DNA from: Pseudonocardia alaniniphila
Lineage (GTDB): Bacteria > Actinomycetota > Actinomycetes > Mycobacteriales > Pseudonocardiaceae
Assembly (NCBI RefSeq): GCF_022524485.1
Contig: NZ_JAKXMK010000041.1
Span: 1-64,000 of the forward strand
Length of the DNA: 64,000 bases
Reading direction: 5' to 3'
Shown here piece after piece: positions 8,086-14,952 of the stretch. Under the pieces are notes generated by a model. That model was not told the origin of the DNA and made no database searches. It saw nothing but the letters and a program-made list of their open reading frames with translations. The position numbers and the translations under genes are program-made. Position 1 is the stretch's first letter. The number at the start of each line of letters is the position of its first letter.

Positions 8086-9330
8086 ATGCGTCCACCCACC
8101 GTCCGGAAAACCCCCGGCGGAGCACCAGTCGGAATCAGCACCAAGCTCGCGGTCATGCTGGCCATCGCGTCCGGGATGGCGGTTGCGAACATTTACTACG
8201 CCCAGCCTCTGCTGGGGCAGATCGGACGAGACCTCGGAGTCGGGCCGGCGGGACTCGGGCTGGTCACGACCGTGACCCAGATCGGGTACCTCCTGGGCCT
8301 GATCCTGATCGTGCCACTCGGCGACCTGATCAACCGTCGGCTCCTCATCGTGGCGGGGTGCGTGATCGCCGCGGCGGCCCTGGTCGCTGTGGCCGTGTCT
8401 CCGGGCTCGCTGATGTTCCTCATCGCCAGCGCCGTCGTCGGAGTGGTGTCGGTCGTGCAGCAGGTCATCAATGCCTACGCAGCAGTACTGAGCAGTCCCG
8501 AGTCGCGGGGCCGGATCCTCGGCATCGTGACCAGCGGCGTCGTCTTCGGTGTCCTGCTCGCCCGTACCGTGTCCGGCGTGCTCGCCGATGCGCTCGGCTG
8601 GCGCTCGATCTACGTCGTCTCGGCGCTGCTCATGCTCGGGCTCGCGCTCGTACTGGCCCGCAAGCTGCCACCGGAAACCAGCAGGGGCGCCGTCTCCTAC
8701 CGACGCCTGATCACGTCGGTTGTCACCCTGACGATTCACGAGCGTGCGTTCCGCGTCCGCAGCCTGATCACGCTGTTGGTGTTCGCGGGCTTCGGCGCAC
8801 TCTGGGGTTCGGTCGCCCTGCCACTGACAGCCGCGCCGTGGCACCTGTCCACCACGGAGGTGGGCCTGTTCGGTCTCGCCGGCGTCGCGGGAGCCATCGG
8901 CGCCTCCCGCGCAGGCACCCTGGCCGACCGCGGCCGGGCGCAATGGGTCACCGGCGTCGCCCTCGTGCTGTTCGCCGTGTCCTGGGCACCGATCGGCTGG
9001 CTGCCGCACTCCCTGGTCCCGCTGATCATCGGAATCGTCATCCTGAACTTTGCGGGTCAGGCCATCAGCGTCATCAACCAGCACCTGATCGTGGCGATCG
9101 ATCCCACTGCCAGCAGCCGGCTCATCGGCAGCAACACGGTCTACTACGCCATCGGCACCGGTGGTGGCGCGATCGCGGCAACCACCGCCTACAGCGCCTC
9201 GGGGTGGAGCGCCGTCTGCATCCTCGGCGCCGGTCTCACCACACTGGCATTCCTGATCTGGGCCGTCGACAGAATCTCTGCGACCCGCCGCGCCCCGGCC
9301 GGACGGGCAGAGAACCGGCCGACCGCGTGA
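8086..9330 (+). CDS. MFS transporter
   Basis: A 414-residue major facilitator superfamily protein with about 12 hydrophobic segments. The N-terminus contains NIYYAQPLLGQIGRDLG, typical of the YnfM/sugar-efflux-like DHA1 group, followed by the loop-2/3 motif GDLINRRLLI. It is probably an exporter of a small organic compound. A GAGGA ribosome-binding site precedes the ATG at 8086. It follows the HsaA-like flavoprotein by 44 bp and likely shares its transcript, so its substrate may be an intermediate or product of that pathway. Confidence 0.9.
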   Translation: MRPPTVRKTPGGAPVGISTKLAVMLAIASGMAVANIYYAQPLLGQIGRDLGVGPAGLGLVTTVTQIGYLLGLILIVPLGDLINRRLLIVAGCVIAAAALVAVAVSPGSLMFLIASAVVGVVSVVQQVINAYAAVLSSPESRGRILGIVTSGVVFGVLLARTVSGVLADALGWRSIYVVSALLMLGLALVLARKLPPETSRGAVSYRRLITSVVTLTIHERAFRVRSLITLLVFAGFGALWGSVALPLTAAPWHLSTTEVGLFGLAGVAGAIGASRAGTLADRGRAQWVTGVALVLFAVSWAPIGWLPHSLVPLIIGIVILNFAGQAISVINQHLIVAIDPTASSRLIGSNTVYYAIGTGGGAIAATTAYSASGWSAVCILGAGLTTLAFLIWAVDRISATRRAPAGRAENRPTA

Positions 9331-9507
9331 ACCGGCTCGCGCCGCGCCGGCACGTACGCCGCCGACCCGCCACACCTCGGCCTGCTCTCCTGGCTCGGCG
9401 CATGCGTAGGGCCGCGCCGCGGCGTGCGACCATCCCGTTGGATCGTGATCATCGGGCGTCGCGTCCGCCGCACACAGCAGCGATCCGGTACTCCCGGAAG
9501 GAGTCGC

Positions 9508-10443
9508 ATGACCGAGCACCACCTCGAGCCCACCCCGGAGACGGCGATCGACGTCCTCAGTCGCGAGACGGCGCCCGTTCTCACCGTCGAGCCGGGGGAC
9601 ACGGTGGTGGTCGGGTCGCTGGACGCCAAGGGACATCTGGAGCGCCAGCAGAAGCCGGGCGAGGTCCGGCCGCTCATGTTCGCTCCTCGCGCGGGCCACT
9701 GCCTGACCGGTCCGATCGCAGTGCGCGGTGCGGAGCCGGGCATGGTGCTCGCGGTGCACCTGGTCTCGATGCGGCCCGGCGAGTGGGGCTGGACAGTGGC
9801 CGCGGCGAGGGACAAGTGGCTGGTCCGCCGGCTGGGCCTCGCGGACGGCCCGCCGTCCCACCTGCTCTGGGAGCTCGACTCCGAGCGTGGCGTCGGCGTC
9901 AACGACCGCGGCCACAGCGTGGCGCTCGCCCCGTTCCTCGGGGTGATCGGACTGCCCCCGGCCGCGGCGGGGGAGCACTCCACGATCCCGCCCCGGGCCG
10001 AGGGCGGCGGGAACATCGACTGCCGTGAGCTCGTCGCCGGATCCACCCTCTACCTGCCGGTCACGGTCCCGGGCGCGCTGTTGCACCTCGGGGACGGCCA
10101 CGCCGCGCAGGGCGACGGGGAGGTCGGTGGCACCGCGATCGAGTGCCCGATGACCACGACGGCCGTGCTCGACCTGGTCACCGATCCGGCCGTACCGGGC
10201 ATCCACGCCGTCACTCCCGGCGGCCGCATCACGTTCGGTTTCCACGAGGACCTCAACGAGGCCATGGCCGAGGCCCTCGACGCGATGCTCGTGTGGATGC
10301 AGTCCCTGATCGACTTCGACGGCGAGAACCCCAAGGCCACGGCCCTCGCGCTCGCCAGCACGATCGTCGACATGCGGGTCACCCAGGTGGCCAACGACAC
10401 CTGGGGTGTGCACGCCGTGCTGCCGCACGACGCACTCGGGTGA
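9508..10443 (+). CDS. Acetamidase/formamidase family protein
   Basis: A 311-residue FmdA/AmdA family hydrolase that would release ammonia from a short amide. The family pattern is visible: VEPGDTVVV, HCLTGPIAVRGAEPGMVL, the P-E/GGNIDCRELVAGSTLYLPV segment, and LHLGDGHAAQGDGEVGGTAIE with the metal/active-site residues. AGGAG sits 5-6 nt before the ATG at 9508. It lies 177 bp downstream of the MFS gene and converges with the alpha/beta hydrolase, with only 3 bp between their stop codons. The true amide substrate is unknown. Confidence 0.9.
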   Translation: MTEHHLEPTPETAIDVLSRETAPVLTVEPGDTVVVGSLDAKGHLERQQKPGEVRPLMFAPRAGHCLTGPIAVRGAEPGMVLAVHLVSMRPGEWGWTVAAARDKWLVRRLGLADGPPSHLLWELDSERGVGVNDRGHSVALAPFLGVIGLPPAAAGEHSTIPPRAEGGGNIDCRELVAGSTLYLPVTVPGALLHLGDGHAAQGDGEVGGTAIECPMTTTAVLDLVTDPAVPGIHAVTPGGRITFGFHEDLNEAMAEALDAMLVWMQSLIDFDGENPKATALALASTIVDMRVTQVANDTWGVHAVLPHDALG

Positions 10444-10446
10444 GGG

Positions 10447-11301
10447 TTACGCCGGCTGCTTGCCGGCCAGCTGCTCCAGGGCCTGCTTCAGGTAGCCGCG
10501 GAACACCCCGTAGTTCTCACTCATCGGGAAGTGCCCGATCTCCTTCATCTCGATGAACGAGGCGTTCTTGATCTGAGCGGCCGTGCGCCGACCGTCCTCC
10601 GGGGTGGTGAGGTAGTCGTACTCGCCGGTCAGCATCACCACCGGGCACCGCTCGCCGTCGATCGCCCCGAGCTTGTCCCGCAGGTCGTGGTCGACCGAGT
10701 AGAAGTACAGGTCGCCCTTGAACGCCTCGGAACCCTGGCTGTAGTAGAACCAGGTCTTCCAGCGGTCGGCCACCGGCGACTGCGGTGCCATCAGGTCCCA
10801 GACCCCGCTCGCGCACACCTGCGCAGCGTTGGCGTGCGGGTGCTGCCACCAGTCGAGGTAGAAGCCGGGGGAGTAGTCCGCGCCTTCCACCGGGATCACG
10901 CCCGCGAACCGCTCCGGGTACCGCAGGGCGAGCTGCAGCGCGATGTTGCCGCCGAACGAGGAGCCCATGAAGATCGGCTGCTCCAGCTCGAGCGCGTCGC
11001 AGAGAGCCACGATGAACTTCGCGTAGTGGTCGGCCGTGAGCTTGTACTCCTCGGTCCACCACTCGCTGTTCTCCGGCGGGTCCGACTTGCCGTGCCGCGG
11101 CAGGTCGTAGGCGATCACCCGGTAGTTCGCGGTGACGTCCTCGTCCTCGAGCAGGCCGCGCCACTGGTGGTTGTGGCAGCCCGCCGTGTGCTGGCACACG
11201 AGCGGCGTGCCGGATCCGTTCTCCAGATAGAAGACCTTGTACTGCAGCCCGTCGACGTCCACGTCGACGTAGTGCCCCGTCACCGGGGAAATCCTCGCCA
11301 T
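10447..11301 (-). CDS. Alpha/beta hydrolase
   Basis: A 284-residue alpha/beta-hydrolase-fold enzyme. It shows the oxyanion-side segment PLVCQHTAGCHNHQW, the nucleophile elbow FMGSSFGGNIALQLA (G-S-S-F-G, Ser nucleophile), the acid region MLTGEYDYLTTPED and the histidine segment IGHFPMSEN. This resembles C-C bond or ester hydrolases of aromatic degradation. The ATG at 11301 has AGAGGAA upstream. The small SCP2-like gene starts upstream on the same strand with a 26-bp gap, so the pair is likely one operon transcribed away from the LysR gene. Confidence 0.9.
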   Translation of the reverse strand: MARISPVTGHYVDVDVDGLQYKVFYLENGSGTPLVCQHTAGCHNHQWRGLLEDEDVTANYRVIAYDLPRHGKSDPPENSEWWTEEYKLTADHYAKFIVALCDALELEQPIFMGSSFGGNIALQLALRYPERFAGVIPVEGADYSPGFYLDWWQHPHANAAQVCASGVWDLMAPQSPVADRWKTWFYYSQGSEAFKGDLYFYSVDHDLRDKLGAIDGERCPVVMLTGEYDYLTTPEDGRRTAAQIKNASFIEMKEIGHFPMSENYGVFRGYLKQALEQLAGKQPA

Positions 11302-11327
11302 GATCGATTCCTCTCCGTTTCGGGATG

Positions 11328-11735
11328 TCAGACGGGAACGCCGATGCCGCGCAGCAACTCGATCTGGCGCGTCAGACAGCGGAGGTTCTGCATCAGGACG
11401 AGGATGTCGCCCTCCAGCTTCATGTCCCGCTGGAAGGTGGCCGCCCAGATGCCGTGGTACATCGGCGGGGGCGTCGCCACGCCGAAGTTGCGCCACGTCT
11501 CGGCACTGGCCCGGATCGCGAACTGGTAGGGCACGTCGAGTGGGCCGGGATCCACCGTGACCTGGGCGACCTTCCCCGAGACGACGCGCACGGCGAAGGT
11601 GTGCTCCGCCATGTCGAGCAGGTAGGCGCACGTGAAGTACTTGCCGTGGGCCTGGATCTCCGGATCCTGGTCGTTGGCTTCGATGAACGCCCGGGCCCAG
11701 TCGGCGGGCGCCGGGGCTTGGGTAGCGGTGGCCAT
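11328..11735 (-). CDS. Small conserved protein, possibly SCP2-like
   Basis: A 135-residue protein with a beta-rich middle (HTFAVRVVSGKVAQVTVDPG) and a C-terminal helix (LVLMQNLRCLTRQIELLRG). The pattern is reminiscent of sterol-carrier SCP2 proteins, which bind hydrophobic acyl or sterol ligands, but the match is weak. It is first in an apparent two-gene operon with the alpha/beta hydrolase. AGGAGTA precedes the ATG at 11735. A substrate-binding helper for the hydrolase is an inference only. Confidence 0.65.
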   Translation of the reverse strand: MATATQAPAPADWARAFIEANDQDPEIQAHGKYFTCAYLLDMAEHTFAVRVVSGKVAQVTVDPGPLDVPYQFAIRASAETWRNFGVATPPPMYHGIWAATFQRDMKLEGDILVLMQNLRCLTRQIELLRGIGVPV

Positions 11736-11870
11736 CCGGGTACTCCTCTCTGAGCGGTTCGCCGTCAATCTGACTCCCCGCCGGATGCGGCGGTCCAATA
11801 CCTGTCGTGCACCGACCGATAGTTCGCAGCAATTGGTCCGACCGCGGATCACCGGCCTATCGTCGGCAGG
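11736..11870. promoter_or_regulatory. Divergent promoter region with candidate LysR sites
   Basis: The 135 bp between the hydrolase operon and the lysR gene hold two weak dyads. One is CGATAG at 11817-11822 with CTATCG at 11857-11862. The other is GGTCCAAT at 11792-11799 against ATTGGTCC at 11832-11839. LysR regulators usually bind such a divergent region and control the neighbouring operon. Which dyad is used cannot be told. Confidence 0.4.
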
Positions 11871-12815
11871 GTGCACACGCCGTTGGAGCTGCGTCTCCTT
11901 CGCTACTTCGTCGCGGTAGCGGAGGAGTTGCACTTCGGTCGGGCAGCGGCCCGGCTGCACATCGCGCAACCCTCGCTGAGCGTGCAGATCCGCAAGCTCG
12001 AACACGGCATCGGCACCGCGTTGCTGCTGCGCACGAGCAGGCACGTCGAGCTGACAGCCGCGGGCGAGGTGTTGCTCGGCGAGGCCCGGCGACTGCTCGA
12101 CGCCGCCGATCGCGCAGCGGAGCTGACCCGCGCCGCGGCGCACGGGGCACGTGGGTCGCTCGTGGTGGGCTTCCAGGCCAACGCCGCGGCGGAGCTCACG
12201 CCGAAGATCCTCTCCGCGTTCCAGGTGCGCCACCCGGGCATCCAGGTCGAGATGCGCTCGCACGACTTCTCCGACCCGTACGTCGGCCTGGCCACGGGCA
12301 GCTCGGACGTCGCTTTCGTGCGGCCGCCGCTGTTGATGCAGGACTGGCTCGCCGTCGAGACCCTGTTCGTCGAGCCGCGGTTGCTCGTGGTGTCGAGCGA
12401 GTGCTCGTTGGCGCAGTTCGCCGAGGTGACCCTCGAACAGCTCGCCGATCAGCCCTTCGTCGCGCGCCGGGCACCGGACTACTGGCGCGACTTCTGGCTC
12501 GCCACCGACGCCCGTGACGGCCGGCCGGTGCGGCTGGGCGCCGAGGTGACCACGGTGGACGAGTGCTTCGAGGCCATCCTGGCCCGGCGCGGGATGGCCT
12601 TCACCCAGGCGTCCACCCAGCGCTTCTACGACCGGCCGGGCCTTGCGTTCATCCCGGTGCGGGAGCTGTCCGCCTCTTCGTTGTCCATCGCGTGGCGCAC
12701 GGACATGGACGTGCCGGTGGTCCACCGGTTCGTCGAGACGGCACGGGCGGCCGCTGCGTGGCCGTCCGTGCCGGGTGATCAGAACTCGTCGACCCTGGGT
12801 GCCCTCGGCAGCTGA
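11871..12815 (+). CDS. LysR-family transcriptional regulator
   Basis: A 314-residue LTTR. The N-terminal winged helix-turn-helix is clear: LRLLRYFVAVAEELHFGRAA and LHIAQPSLSVQIRKLE. The periplasmic-binding-like effector domain follows from about residue 90 (GSLVVGFQANAAAELTP). The closest subgroup by look is BenM/CatM/CbnR-like regulators of aromatic degradation. It starts at a GTG at 11871 and is divergent from the hydrolase operon, which it most likely controls in response to a pathway metabolite. Confidence 0.93.
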   Translation: MHTPLELRLLRYFVAVAEELHFGRAAARLHIAQPSLSVQIRKLEHGIGTALLLRTSRHVELTAAGEVLLGEARRLLDAADRAAELTRAAAHGARGSLVVGFQANAAAELTPKILSAFQVRHPGIQVEMRSHDFSDPYVGLATGSSDVAFVRPPLLMQDWLAVETLFVEPRLLVVSSECSLAQFAEVTLEQLADQPFVARRAPDYWRDFWLATDARDGRPVRLGAEVTTVDECFEAILARRGMAFTQASTQRFYDRPGLAFIPVRELSASSLSIAWRTDMDVPVVHRFVETARAAAAWPSVPGDQNSSTLGALGS

Positions 12816-12831
12816 GAACGCGCGAGCCCGG

Positions 12832-13122
12832 CTACCTCACCACGCGCAACCTGGTGCGGGCGGTGGCCTGCGCGGCGAGCGCGGACAGCGTGCAGGGGAA
12901 CCGTGCGCTGGGTGTGCCGCACCCACCCCGCGTGCACCCGCGGCACCTGCCGGTTCCGTCGTCGACGTGATCCGCGAGCAGCCGCGCCGCCACTTCCGGC
13001 ATCGCTGCGATCGTGGCAACCAGGGCCGCCCACGAGACCTGCGGGTCAGTCGCCACGTCGGGCCTCGCCGCGTCGAGAGCCGATCTCCCGCTCGTCCGGA
13101 GGAGCGTCAGCTCTGTACTCAC
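12832..13122 (-). CDS. Small Cys-containing hypothetical protein
   Basis: A 96-residue protein with a cluster CRGC...GGCG...PC in its second half preceded by DHVDDGTGRCRGC. Such short actinobacterial proteins are common and may bind a metal through the cysteines, but no function is known. Codon usage looks like real coding sequence. It converges with the LysR gene, with 16 bp between their ends. An alternative is that the Cys-rich end reflects a shadow of the other strand, but no gene exists there. Confidence 0.6.
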   Translation of the reverse strand: MSTELTLLRTSGRSALDAARPDVATDPQVSWAALVATIAAMPEVAARLLADHVDDGTGRCRGCTRGGCGTPSARFPCTLSALAAQATARTRLRVVR

Positions 13123-13250
13123 CGGTCACGTCTCCCCCAGGGTCTCGATCGCTCGGAACGTTCAGAATCGTACCGAACGAACCCTATCTGTGACGAGTCG
13201 AGATTGTTGAGCTGAGTTGAGATGTTCGCTGAGACTGACCTGGAGCATCT

Positions 13251-13277
13251 ACATCGGCTCTGACCAGCGCCTAACGT
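13251..13277 (+). promoter_or_regulatory. Duplicated leaderless promoter, copy 1
   Basis: ACATCG at 13251, then CTGACCAGCGCCTAACGT. The -10-like TAACGT (13272-13277) ends 7 nt before the GTG start at 13285. The same layout and near-identical sequence precede the next gene (13537-13563), so the promoter appears to have been duplicated with the gene. Confidence 0.5.
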
Positions 13278-13284
13278 TGAGAAC

Positions 13285-13467
13285 GTGGAGGACCTGGTGA
13301 GCACCGGAGACCTCGCGAAGGCTCTGGGAGTCTCGCGGGGAGCTGTGATCCGCTGGGTGAACGCGGGGCTCATCACGCCTGATGTGACCACGCCGGGCGG
13401 ACACCACCGCTGGGACGTCAAGCGCGTGCGCGAGCAGTTGCGTGGGCAGCGGAAGCGCGACGAGTAG
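13285..13467 (+). CDS. BldC/MerR-like small DNA-binding protein, copy 1
   Basis: A 60-residue protein made almost only of a MerR/BldC-type winged helix: STGDLAKALGVSRGAVIRWV for the helix-turn-helix and TTPGGHHRWDVKRV for the wing. No effector domain exists, as in BldC and excisionases. A GTG start at 13285 fits the leaderless promoter 7 nt upstream. It shares most of its sequence with the protein at 13571, so the two are tandem paralogs. Role: probably a DNA-binding regulator that binds as repeats; targets unknown. Confidence 0.82.
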   Translation: MEDLVSTGDLAKALGVSRGAVIRWVNAGLITPDVTTPGGHHRWDVKRVREQLRGQRKRDE

Positions 13468-13536
13468 GACGCGACCTGCGCTCGTGCCGGCGAGGGCTCG
13501 AACGAACGATTGCAAACGCCGTGCCGCGAAGCGCAC

Positions 13537-13563
13537 ACATCGCTGCTGATCAGCGCCTACCGT
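13537..13563 (+). promoter_or_regulatory. Duplicated leaderless promoter, copy 2
   Basis: ACATCG at 13537, then CTGATCAGCGCCTACCGT. The -10-like TACCGT (13558-13563) ends 7 nt before the GTG at 13571. Element spacing is identical to copy 1. Confidence 0.5.
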
Positions 13564-13570
13564 CCGCAGC

Positions 13571-13843
13571 GTGGAACTAGTGAGCACCGGGGCACTCGCG
13601 AAGGCACTCGGCGTCTCGCGCGCTGCCGTGAACAGATGGGTGGGCACCGGCCTGCTCGTACCGGACGTCACCACACCCGGCGGCCACCATCGGTGGGACG
13701 TCGACCGGGTGCGGGAGCAGCTCGGCGGGAGAGACGGCGTCCTGGGCGATGCTCCGGGCAGCCGCTACGCCGTGGTGTGCGCCGTGGCGCACCACGCCTT
13801 GTCCGCGCCGGCCGACGCCACACCGCGCGATACGCAGGAGTGA
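13571..13843 (+). CDS. BldC/MerR-like small DNA-binding protein, copy 2
   Basis: A 90-residue paralog of the preceding gene. The first 55 residues repeat the MerR-type helix-turn-helix (STGALAKALGVSRAAVNRWV) and wing (TTPGGHHRWDVDRV). A 35-residue tail of unknown role with the segment YAVVCAVAHHALSAPA follows; copy 1 lacks it. GTG start with the same upstream promoter block. It may bind the same sites as copy 1 and act with or against it, which is inference. Confidence 0.82.
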   Translation: MELVSTGALAKALGVSRAAVNRWVGTGLLVPDVTTPGGHHRWDVDRVREQLGGRDGVLGDAPGSRYAVVCAVAHHALSAPADATPRDTQE

Positions 13844-13875
13844 GCCGCCGGCGCGGTCAGGCGATCGGAGTCCGG

Positions 13876-14952
13876 TCACTCCGGATCTTTTCTGCCGGCC
13901 GCCAGCACGGCATGCCGTGCCCTGCAGGAGAGCTGCGCCACCAGAAACTCCAGCGGTCCGTCAGCCAGGAACCGTCGCCACAGCAGGGCGAACAGCAACG
14001 CACCGGCGAGCAGCACCGGGTACTGCTCGGCAGGGCTGCTCCCCAGCACGCCGGTGGCGAGCACCAGCACGAACCCGCAGTAGAGCGTGAGCACCATCGT
14101 TCCGGCAGCCGTGAACGGCCGCAGCAGACGTTCCGTCGCGCGAGCGCGCACCAGGAGTATCGCGGCCGCGAGCACCACGACTGCTGAGCCGAGGCTGTTG
14201 ATGCTGCGAATGAGGTAGACCCAGCCGTGCGAACGCGATGCCGGAAAGGCGAGCCACCACAACCACGAGACGGCCACGGCTGCGATCCCACCGATCAGCA
14301 CTCCGCGGATGAGCTCCACCGACGACAGGTCCATGCGGCCGATGGCAAGCCCCGTGCAGATGCAGGCGAGGTAGATGAGCACGGGATAGAACCCCGTGAC
14401 GAAGACGTCGACGAGCAGCCCGGACGGATCGGCGACCATGGTCGAGAAGGTGGGATTCCCCTGGGGCTGCAAGCCGCTGCTGTCGATAGTGGAGGTCACC
14501 ATGATCGGCGTGATGAGCAGCACCACGGCCGCGAAGCGGGCCAGGAACCATGGCCGACGCCCCAGGAACAGGGTGGTGAGCAGCACGAGCACGCCGTAGT
14601 AGGGGAGCACGACCGGCACGGCGTCACTGAATCCGAGTGCCAGACCGATCGCCGCGATCAGCAGGGCCTCCACGGCAACCTCCGCACGGGCGGAAGCACG
14701 GTGCCGGCGATCCGGGATCCGGCATCCCCCGGAGGTCAGCCCGAGGCTGACGCCCGCGACAAGAGCGAACGCCACCGCGGGACAGTCACCTGCGCTCATC
14801 GGGCCCAGTGCCGATAGGCCGTTGCCGGGCGCGGCATGGAACACACCGGCCGCCATCAGGCCGAGTAGAGCGATGCCTCTGGCCAGGTCGACACCGGTGC
14901 GGGGGCCTCGCACGGATGCGCAGGCCCCCGCTTCGGGCTTGCCCTCAGTCAT
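13876..14952 (-). CDS. DUF418/YeiB-like multi-pass membrane protein, possible acyltransferase
   Basis: A 358-residue membrane protein with about ten hydrophobic segments. The N-terminus RTGVDLARGIALLGLMAAGVF matches the start of the YeiB/heparan-acetyltransferase-like group, and the end GPLEFLVAQLS resembles DUF418. Proteins of this type are suspected to move acyl groups across the membrane. Its ATG at 14952 lies within the end of the upstream gene (8-bp overlap), so translation is coupled to the Pls-like protein. The two probably act together on a cell-envelope or secreted product. Confidence 0.75.
   Translation of the reverse strand: MTEGKPEAGACASVRGPRTGVDLARGIALLGLMAAGVFHAAPGNGLSALGPMSAGDCPAVAFALVAGVSLGLTSGGCRIPDRRHRASARAEVAVEALLIAAIGLALGFSDAVPVVLPYYGVLVLLTTLFLGRRPWFLARFAAVVLLITPIMVTSTIDSSGLQPQGNPTFSTMVADPSGLLVDVFVTGFYPVLIYLACICTGLAIGRMDLSSVELIRGVLIGGIAAVAVSWLWWLAFPASRSHGWVYLIRSINSLGSAVVVLAAAILLVRARATERLLRPFTAAGTMVLTLYCGFVLVLATGVLGSSPAEQYPVLLAGALLFALLWRRFLADGPLEFLVAQLSCRARHAVLAAGRKDPE

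Noticed and set aside
8071..10428. A 785-residue minus-strand open frame
   Set aside because: It is antisense to the clear MFS and acetamidase genes and has biased Asp/Arg/Gly/His composition typical of GC-rich shadow frames.
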